DNA of 57,521 nucleotides, taken from positions 1-57,521 of the forward strand of contig DATKKF010000022.1 in the NCBI GenBank assembly GCA_035543115.1. The letters run 5' to 3'. Each line of letters starts with the position of its first letter. The first letter of the stretch is position 1. The notes under the pieces were generated by a model, which had not been told where the DNA came from, did not search any database, and saw only the letters and a program-made list of their open reading frames with translations. The position numbers and the translations under genes were made by a program. Source of the DNA: RPRB01 sp035543115 (GTDB lineage Bacteria; Myxococcota; Myxococcia; Myxococcales; Myxococcaceae). Shown piece after piece: positions 52,239-57,521 of the stretch.

Positions 52239-52256
52239 CCGAGCAGATATGCTCGG
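52239..52256 (+). promoter_or_regulatory. Perfect inverted repeat before the second CglB-like gene
   Basis: CCGAGCA-GATA-TGCTCGG, a 7-bp perfect inverted repeat with a 4-base centre, ends 9 bases before the ATG at 52266 and overlaps the likely -10 (TATGCT) and ribosome-binding position. It could be an operator or a hairpin that controls translation. Confidence 0.45.
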
Positions 52257-52265
52257 ACACCGCGC

Positions 52266-53594
52266 ATGCCCACCTCGCACGTCCCTCGTGGTGCCGCCCT
52301 CCTCGCGCTCGCCCTCTCCGCCAGCGCCTGTCAGACCTACGACTTCGAGCCGGTCAAGCCGCTCTCGATCGGGCAGACGCAGACCAGCACCGACATTGCG
52401 GCCGTGGCGAACAAGCCGAACTTCATGCTCCTGGTCGACAAGTCGGGGTCGATGGACCAGCCCGTCGACGCGACGATCCCGGCCTGTCACGTCGGAGGCA
52501 TCAACGGCCCTCTCTGCGGCGATCCCCAGAAGTCGAACCCCTGCAACACCGCGGTGTGCCCGACGCGCTGGAGCGAGCTGACCAAGGCTCTCGACAACTA
52601 CATCGCCCAGTATCCGCTCATCGGCCGCTACGGCCTGTCGCTCTTCCCCGAGCCGGAGAGCAACGGCGGCTGTGGCCCTACGAGCAAGCAGACCAGCTCA
52701 CTGCCCACCTCCCCGGCGGACGACGATGCGACGCTGCAGGGGGCCGCGGACGCGACGCGCGCGGCGCTCGACGCGGTCAAGAGCAGCAACCCGCCGGGCC
52801 CCACCGGGACGGGCGGCGGGACGCCGACTGCGGCGAGCCTCGCCTTCCTCGTCAGCGTGCCGCAGCTGGTGTCGGACAACACCCGCGAGCAGATCGTGAT
52901 CCTCTTCACCGACGGACTTCCCAACTGCACCGGTGACCCCGCGGTGCAGGACCTCGCCGGAACGGTGGCCTGCCAGTGCACGTTCGGGCCTGCGCTCGAC
53001 GACTGCGCTCCCAGCATCCCCCCGTACAAGGGAGCCGGCTGTCTCGACGTGGATCAGGCGGTGAAGGCAGTGCAGGTCCTCGCCGAGAGGAAGGTGCAGA
53101 CGTACGTGGTGGGCTTCGGCGCCGAGGCGGGAACCGCCACGGCGCGCGACACCCTTCAGCGGATCGCGGTCTCCGGGGACGTCCGGTTCCCGCGCATCTG
53201 CCCCGGGACACCGCCGAACCAGCCGTGCGGCTCCGACAACCCATGCGATCTGGCCACCGGCCGCTGCACCAAGCAGTACTACCAGGCCAATGACGCCTCG
53301 AGCCTGGGAGAGGTCCTGAAGCAGATCACCGCGCCGGTGGCGGGGGTCTGCGAGCGGCCGCTCACCGAGGTTCCGACCGACGTGTCTCTGCTGAGCGTGC
53401 TGGTGAACGGCACCGCCATCCAGCCCGGTCCAGAGACCTGGGTCTACGTCCCGCCGGGGAGCACCACGTCGGTCAACGCCCTGCCCGGCCCGGCAGTGGA
53501 GTTCGTGGCGGGGAAGCCGACCTGCGAGCAGCTCAAGGCGTCCACCGGAGCGAACCCGGTGAGCGTGCAGATCCGCATCCTCAAGGTGCTCTAG
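52266..53594 (+). CDS. VWA-domain lipoprotein, CglB-like (copy 2)
   Basis: 442 residues. The signal peptide ends at Cys22; mature start CQTYDFEPVKPLSIGQ. MIDAS DKSGSMD at 58-64, then SNPCNTAVCPTRWSEL (nearly identical to copy 1), GPTGTGGGTPTAASLAF and LFTDGLPNC. It ends QIRILKVL. The two genes are tandem paralogues of similar length and layout, differing mainly in the loops, which suggests separate ligands or expression. ATG 52266 is chosen for the signal peptide; the 153-base gap from copy 1 holds a palindrome. Confidence 0.8.
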   Translation: MPTSHVPRGAALLALALSASACQTYDFEPVKPLSIGQTQTSTDIAAVANKPNFMLLVDKSGSMDQPVDATIPACHVGGINGPLCGDPQKSNPCNTAVCPTRWSELTKALDNYIAQYPLIGRYGLSLFPEPESNGGCGPTSKQTSSLPTSPADDDATLQGAADATRAALDAVKSSNPPGPTGTGGGTPTAASLAFLVSVPQLVSDNTREQIVILFTDGLPNCTGDPAVQDLAGTVACQCTFGPALDDCAPSIPPYKGAGCLDVDQAVKAVQVLAERKVQTYVVGFGAEAGTATARDTLQRIAVSGDVRFPRICPGTPPNQPCGSDNPCDLATGRCTKQYYQANDASSLGEVLKQITAPVAGVCERPLTEVPTDVSLLSVLVNGTAIQPGPETWVYVPPGSTTSVNALPGPAVEFVAGKPTCEQLKASTGANPVSVQIRILKVL

Positions 53595-53605
53595 CCTCCC
53601 TCCAC

Positions 53606-53633
53606 TTGCCCGCGCCGGGGCGTGGGTCATACG
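53606..53633 (+). promoter_or_regulatory. Candidate promoter for the ATP-grasp gene
   Basis: TTGCCC (53606-53611), 16 bases, CATACG (53628-53633), followed by a GGAGG ribosome site at 53641-53645 just before GTG 53649. Confidence 0.35.
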
Positions 53634-53648
53634 GTCGGCTGGAGGCCC

Positions 53649-54617
53649 GTGCGACTCACCATCCTCTCGCGCTCCGTGTCCGTCCCCTCCACCGCCCGGC
53701 TGGTGGCGGCGGCGCGTGCGCGCGGGCACTCGGTGCGGGTGCTCGATCCAGTGCAGGTGGAGATGCACCTGGACGGGACCCGCGGACACCTCCTCTACCG
53801 CCGCCGGAAGCTGGTGCTGCCGGACGTGGTGCTGCCGCGCATCGCCCAGTCCATCACTCCCTACGGGCTGGCGGTGGTGAACCAGTTCGGGATGCTCGGC
53901 GTGCCGGTGATGAACACCGCCGCGGCCATCGCCCAGGCCCGGAACAAGATGCGCTGCCTGCAGCTGCTCTCGGCGCACGGCATCTCCGTCCCGGCCACGG
54001 TGATGGCGCGAAACGCCGGGGACCTCAAGGCGATGGTGCAGCTGGTTGGCGGGGTGCCGGTGCTGGTGAAGCTGCTCGGCGGCGTGGACGAGCGCGGGGT
54101 GATGGTCTGCGAGACGCTCAACTCGCTCGAGGCGGCGCTGGAGGCCATCCTCGGGCTGGGCCACAACCTCCTGGTCCAGGAGTACGTGCGGAAGGCCGGC
54201 CGGGACGTGCGGGTGCTGGTGGTGGGAGGCAAGGCGCTGGCCGCGGTTCGACGGCGGCCGCGGATGAACCGTCTGGCCCACACCCTGAACCGGGGCGCTC
54301 GCTTCGAGCGCATCGCACTCACCGAGGCCCAGCGGCGGGCCGCGGCCGAGGCCGCGCGGCTGATCGGGCTCGAGGTGGCGGCGGTGGACATGCTCGACGT
54401 GCAGGGACATCCCAAGGTGTTCGAGGTTCACTCGAGCCCCGGCCTCGCCGAGATGGAGAAGGCGGTGGGCGCCGACCTGGCGACGCCCATCGTGCTGAGG
54501 GCCGAGCAGATCGCCCGCGAGCGGCCGCCGGCGCTCGATCCATCGCCGCTGCCGGAAATGTCCAGGCGTGCGCGCCCCGCCCCCCGGGCGGTGAAGCGGG
54601 CCAGGGCTTCTTGTTAG
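53649..54617 (+). CDS. RimK-like ATP-grasp ligase
   Basis: 322 residues. The ATP-grasp fold of the RimK/glutamate-ligase branch is shown by DVVLPRIAQSITPYGLAVVNQFG, TAAAIAQARNKMRCLQLLSAHG, VLVKLLGGVDERGVMV, LVQEYVRKAGRDVRVLVVGG and the metal-ligand region VFEVHSSPGLAEME. Such enzymes join an amino acid (often Glu) to a peptide or protein C-terminus, or make small peptides. GTG 53649 has a clear GGAGG site 3 bases upstream. The basic tail (SRRARPAPRAVKRARASC) is unusual. Its target is unknown; it lies directly after the CglB-like pair. Confidence 0.82.
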   Translation: MRLTILSRSVSVPSTARLVAAARARGHSVRVLDPVQVEMHLDGTRGHLLYRRRKLVLPDVVLPRIAQSITPYGLAVVNQFGMLGVPVMNTAAAIAQARNKMRCLQLLSAHGISVPATVMARNAGDLKAMVQLVGGVPVLVKLLGGVDERGVMVCETLNSLEAALEAILGLGHNLLVQEYVRKAGRDVRVLVVGGKALAAVRRRPRMNRLAHTLNRGARFERIALTEAQRRAAAEAARLIGLEVAAVDMLDVQGHPKVFEVHSSPGLAEMEKAVGADLATPIVLRAEQIARERPPALDPSPLPEMSRRARPAPRAVKRARASC

Positions 54618-54629
54618 GGTGATTCGCCC

Positions 54630-55067
54630 ATGCGGCTCTCGAGACTGATCCCCGTGGCAGGGATGCTCGCCGCCTCGCCCGCCCTGGCGGCCGAGGTGGA
54701 TCCGACCACGCTGTACACGCTCAGCACCCAGGGGACGACCGCGAAGGTCTCGCCGGGGAAGAAGGGCACGCTGGTGCTCGAGATCCAGAGCCTCAAGGGC
54801 GCGCATGTCTCGGACGAGGCCCCCTTGCGGATCCACCTGTCGAGCACCGGGGCGGTGACGCCCGAGAAGACGCAGCTGGTCTACGCCGACTCGGTGCGCA
54901 AGCCCTCGCCTGGGGTCAAGTACCCGGACCCCCGCTTCGAGGTCCCGCTCGCGGCGCTGGGCAAGGGCGCGGGCACGGTGGAGGCGAAGATGACCTTCTT
55001 CGTCTGCACCGAGCAGCTCTGCCTCCGGCAGCAAAAGACGCTCCTCGTCCCGGTGGCGGTGGAGTAG
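54630..55067 (+). CDS. DsbD-alpha-like exported protein
   Basis: 145 residues with a signal peptide (MRLSRLIPVAGMLAASPALAA). The mature part is an immunoglobulin-like beta domain ending TFFVCTEQLCLRQQKTLLVPVAV; the two cysteines four residues apart resemble the redox pair of the DsbD N-terminal domain. The membrane and thioredoxin parts of DsbD are absent. It may carry reductant to exported disulfide proteins such as the Cys-rich CglB-like pair upstream (inference). It follows the ATP-grasp gene by 12 bases and precedes rlmB by 8. Confidence 0.7.
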   Translation: MRLSRLIPVAGMLAASPALAAEVDPTTLYTLSTQGTTAKVSPGKKGTLVLEIQSLKGAHVSDEAPLRIHLSSTGAVTPEKTQLVYADSVRKPSPGVKYPDPRFEVPLAALGKGAGTVEAKMTFFVCTEQLCLRQQKTLLVPVAVE

Positions 55068-55075
55068 CGCCGCCG

Positions 55076-55864
55076 ATGCCGGGCGAGAGCCGGACGGTGC
55101 ACGGCATCCATCCGGTGCTCGAGGCGCTCCGGGCGCACCCGGGCGACGTCGAGCGGGTGTACGTGCTCGAGGGCAGCGTCGCCCCGCGCGCCGCGGCGGA
55201 GATCCTCGCCCGGGCGCGAGCGGCGCGGGTGACGGTGGAGCGCGTGCCACGCGAGCGGCTCGTGGCCATGGTGGAGGGCGGAGTGCACCAGGGCGTGGCG
55301 GCCCGGCTGCGCGAGTTCGCCTACGCCTCGCTCGACGATGTCCTCGCGGCGGCCACCGCATCGGGGCACCCGGCCCTGGTGGTGGTGCTCGACGGCCTGC
55401 AGGATCCGCACAACCTCGGGGCGGTCATTCGCTCGGCCGATGCGCTCGGCGCGCACGGGGTGGTGCTCCCCAAGGATCGCTCGGTGGGAGTGACCGCCGC
55501 GGTGGCGCGGGCCTCGGCGGGCGCGATCGAGCACGTGCCCGTGGCCCGGGTGACGAACCTCTCCCGGGCGCTCGAGGAGCTGAAGGTGGCGGGGCTCTGG
55601 GTGGCCGCAGCGGACCCCGAGGCGGACCAGCCGCTGTGGAGCGCCCGGCTGGATGGCCCCCTGGCAGTGGTGGTCGGGGCGGAGGGGGCGGGGGTACGTC
55701 CCGGGGTGCTGAAGCACTGCGACCTGCGCCTGCGCATCCCCATGGCCGGACGGGTGGGTTCCCTCAACGCCTCCGTCTCGGCGGCGCTGGTGCTGTACGA
55801 GGTGGCCAGGCAGCGGGCGGCGCCGGGGGCGGTCGCCTTGACTCCGGCCAAGTCCGTCCCATAA
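55076..55864 (+). CDS. rlmB: 23S rRNA (guanosine-2251-2'-O)-methyltransferase RlmB
   Basis: SPOUT methyltransferase of 262 residues. The N-terminal substrate domain starts GESRTVHGIHPVLEALRAHPGDVERVYV. The three SpoU motifs are LDGLQDPHNLGAVIRSADALG, VVGAEGAGVRPGVLKHCD and IPMAGRVGSLNASVSAALVLYE. The TTGACT/CATAAA promoter of the tRNA-tuf operon overlaps its last codons. Confidence 0.92.
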   Translation: MPGESRTVHGIHPVLEALRAHPGDVERVYVLEGSVAPRAAAEILARARAARVTVERVPRERLVAMVEGGVHQGVAARLREFAYASLDDVLAAATASGHPALVVVLDGLQDPHNLGAVIRSADALGAHGVVLPKDRSVGVTAAVARASAGAIEHVPVARVTNLSRALEELKVAGLWVAAADPEADQPLWSARLDGPLAVVVGAEGAGVRPGVLKHCDLRLRIPMAGRVGSLNASVSAALVLYEVARQRAAPGAVALTPAKSVP

Positions 55865-55865
55865 A
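55838..55865 (+). promoter_or_regulatory. Sigma-70 promoter of the tRNA-tuf operon
   Basis: TTGACT (55838-55843), a 16-base spacer and CATAAA (55860-55865) end on the rlmB stop codon. The predicted start, near 55872, is ~50 bases before tRNA-Thr(TGT). It is one of the few AT-rich -10 elements in the window and fits a strong stable-RNA promoter. Confidence 0.58.
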
Positions 55866-55924
55866 AGGCCCAGCCCTTCCGGGGCCCTGGCGAAGTGTAC
55901 CCTGGGGCCCCCGGCGAGCTGCTT

Positions 55925-55997
55925 GCCGGTGTAGCTCAGCAGGTAGAGCAACTGATTTGTAATCAGTAGGTCGCGGGTTCGACCCCCGCCGCCGGCC
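55925..55997 (+). tRNA. tRNA-Thr (TGT)
   Basis: 73 bases: acceptor GCCGGTG/CGCCGGC, D-stem GCTC/GAGC, anticodon stem ACTGA/TCAGT with loop TTTGTAA (anticodon TGT), T-arm GCGGG-TTCGACC-CCCGC. CCA is not encoded and the discriminator position is C, which is unusual for Thr. First of four tRNAs before tuf. Confidence 0.93.
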
Positions 55998-56057
55998 AGG
56001 AGGCGATCAGGACGGCGTAGGAGAGGAGAGCGGCAGCTGCCGGACGAGACGAGTCAT

Positions 56058-56141
56058 GGAGGGGTACCCAAGCGGCCAAAGGGAGCAGACTGTAAATCTG
56101 CCGGCTCTACGCCTTCGTTGGTTCGAATCCAACCCCCTCCA
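56058..56141 (+). tRNA. tRNA-Tyr (GTA)
   Basis: 84-base class-II tRNA with long variable arm: acceptor GGAGGGG/CCCCTCC, anticodon loop CTGTAAA (GTA), discriminator A. CCA is not encoded in line. Confidence 0.93.
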
Positions 56142-56162
56142 ACCAGGCATGAGGAGCAGCAG

Positions 56163-56238
<76 letters not shown>

Positions 56239-56268
56239 ACACGTAGGCGGAGCGACGACCAGCAGCAA

Positions 56269-56344
<76 letters not shown>

Positions 56345-56372
56345 TTCGAGGTTCGAGAGACAGAGGAGCAAG

Positions 56373-57521
56373 ATGAGCAAGGAAAAGTTCGAGCGCACCA
56401 AGCCCCACGTGAACGTGGGGACCATCGGGCACGTTGACCACGGGAAGACCACCCTCACCGCCGCCATCACCAAGGTGCTGGCGAAGCAGGGCGGAGCCCA
56501 GGCGCTGGCCTACGATCAGATCGACAAGGCCCCCGAGGAGCGGGAGCGCGGCATCACCATCTCCACCGCGCACGTGGAGTACCAGACCAAGAACCGGCAC
56601 TACGCCCACGTGGACTGCCCGGGCCACGCCGACTACGTGAAGAACATGATCACCGGCGCCGCCCAGATGGACGGGGCGATCCTGGTGGTGAGCGCGGCCG
56701 ACGGCCCGATGCCCCAGACCCGCGAGCACATCCTGCTCGCCCGTCAGGTCGGCGTTCCGTACATCGTGGTCTACCTGAACAAGGTGGACATGCTGGACGA
56801 CCCCGAGCTCCGCGAGCTGGTGGAGATGGAGGTCCGGGATCTGCTCAAGAAGTACGAGTTCCCGGGCGACAAGACCCCGATCATCCCGGGTAGCGCGCTG
56901 AAGGCGCTGGAGGGTGACACCAGCGAGATCGGCGAGGGCTCCATCATGAAGCTGATGGACGCGCTCGACACCTACATCCCGACCCCGGAGCGGCAGACCG
57001 ACAAGCCCTTCCTGATGCCGGTGGAGGACGTCTTCTCCATCGCCGGCCGCGGCACGGTGGCCACCGGCCGCGTGGAGCGCGGGAAGATCAAGGTGGGCGA
57101 GGAGGTGGAGATCGTCGGTCTCCGCCCCACCACGAAGACCGTGGTGACCGGCGTGGAGATGTTCCGGAAGCTGCTCGACGAGGGCATCGCCGGGGACAAC
57201 ATCGGAGCGCTGCTCCGTGGTCTGAAGCGCGAGGACGTGGAGCGCGGACAGGTGCTGGCCAAGCCGGGCAGCATCACCCCGCACACCAAGTTCAAGGCGC
57301 AGATCTACGTGCTGACCAAGGAGGAGGGCGGGCGCCACACCCCGTTCTTCAAGGGCTACCGGCCCCAGTTCTACTTCCGGACCACCGACGTGACCGGGAC
57401 GGTGAAGCTCCCGGACAACGTGGAGATGGTGATGCCGGGGGACAACATCGCGATCGAGGTGGAGCTGATCACCCCCATCGCCATGGAGAAGGAGCTCCGG
57501 TTCGCCATCCGGGAGGGCGGC
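56373..57521 (+). CDS. tuf: Elongation factor Tu (3' end cut by window)
   Basis: 383 codons are present, so only about the last dozen are missing. Delivers aminoacyl-tRNA to the ribosome. G1 GHVDHGKTT, G3 DCPGHADY and G4 NKVDM are visible, as are the effector region ERERGITIS and the domain 2/3 sequences RGTVATGRVERG and GGRHTPFFKGYRPQFY. The ribosome site AGGAG ends 4 bases before the ATG at 56373. Immediately downstream of thr-tyr-gly-thr tRNA genes, as in the E. coli tufB operon. Confidence 0.98.
   Translation, partial: MSKEKFERTKPHVNVGTIGHVDHGKTTLTAAITKVLAKQGGAQALAYDQIDKAPEERERGITISTAHVEYQTKNRHYAHVDCPGHADYVKNMITGAAQMDGAILVVSAADGPMPQTREHILLARQVGVPYIVVYLNKVDMLDDPELRELVEMEVRDLLKKYEFPGDKTPIIPGSALKALEGDTSEIGEGSIMKLMDALDTYIPTPERQTDKPFLMPVEDVFSIAGRGTVATGRVERGKIKVGEEVEIVGLRPTTKTVVTGVEMFRKLLDEGIAGDNIGALLRGLKREDVERGQVLAKPGSITPHTKFKAQIYVLTKEEGGRHTPFFKGYRPQFYFRTTDVTGTVKLPDNVEMVMPGDNIAIEVELITPIAMEKELRFAIREGG

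Overview
The window is very GC-rich (about 70% by eye), densely packed chromosome from a myxobacterium-like member of the Myxococcota. The evidence is the gene content: tandem lipoproteins resembling the gliding adhesin CglB, a TolQ-TolR-TolR motor set like AglRQS, many lipoproteins, GTGA/ATGA start-stop overlaps, a DnaK/DnaJ/TPR/Clp operon and a likely sigma-54 promoter. No insertion sequence, phage, CRISPR array or resistance island is visible. The region reads as core chromosome, cut at both ends (topA C-terminus at left; tuf lacking its last dozen or so codons at right).

Layout. 1-4.4 kb: end of topA, a three-gene proton-channel motor operon, trmFO. 4.4-10.6 kb: a beta-propeller lipoprotein, then xerC-hslV-hslU-argD. 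10.6-17.9 kb: an operon of a DnaJ/TPR protein, a DnaK-like chaperone, a TPR/proline-rich protein and a 927-residue fusion of a ClpA/B-like AAA+ machine to a class-I release-factor (RF2-like) body with no GGQ motif. The fusion is the most unusual object here. 18.0-21.3 kb (minus strand): a secreted protein, coaE, an SDR reductase-like protein and a double-hotdog MaoC protein. 21.4-27.0 kb: a tetraheme cytochrome c, engB, an NHL-type lipoprotein, a DUF6178-like protein and a small membrane protein behind a good sigma-54 site. 27.1-36.5 kb: pyrD and an adenosine-deaminase-like gene (minus), then folD, an Lgt-family gene, metF, gcvT, gcvH and gcvP, a concentration of folate one-carbon genes. 36.6-41.2 kb: an exported amidohydrolase, a TonB-domain protein, a SpoIID-domain lipoprotein. 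41.2-45.6 kb: tRNA-Cys, asd, ferredoxin, a FliK-like protein, a GNAT acetyltransferase, an MGDG-synthase-like glycosyltransferase. 45.7-50.4 kb (minus): hrpB, an unknown helical protein, a HAD hydrolase, a HEAT-repeat lipoprotein. 50.4-55.9 kb: DsrE-like protein, two tandem CglB-like VWA lipoproteins, an ATP-grasp (RimK-like) ligase, a DsbD-alpha-like protein, rlmB. 55.9-57.5 kb: tRNA-Thr(TGT), tRNA-Tyr(GTA), tRNA-Gly(TCC), tRNA-Thr(GGT) and tuf, the same order as the E. coli thrU-tyrU-glyT-thrT-tufB operon.

Working together: the motor operon, the CglB-like pair and possibly the TonB-domain protein are candidate parts of an envelope-spanning gliding system. The DnaJ-DnaK-TPR-Clp/RF operon looks like a protein quality-control unit with a possible link to the ribosome. 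FolD, MetF and the T, H and P proteins of glycine cleavage feed the tetrahydrofolate pool. Annotations rest on reading translations and motifs by eye; no database search was run.
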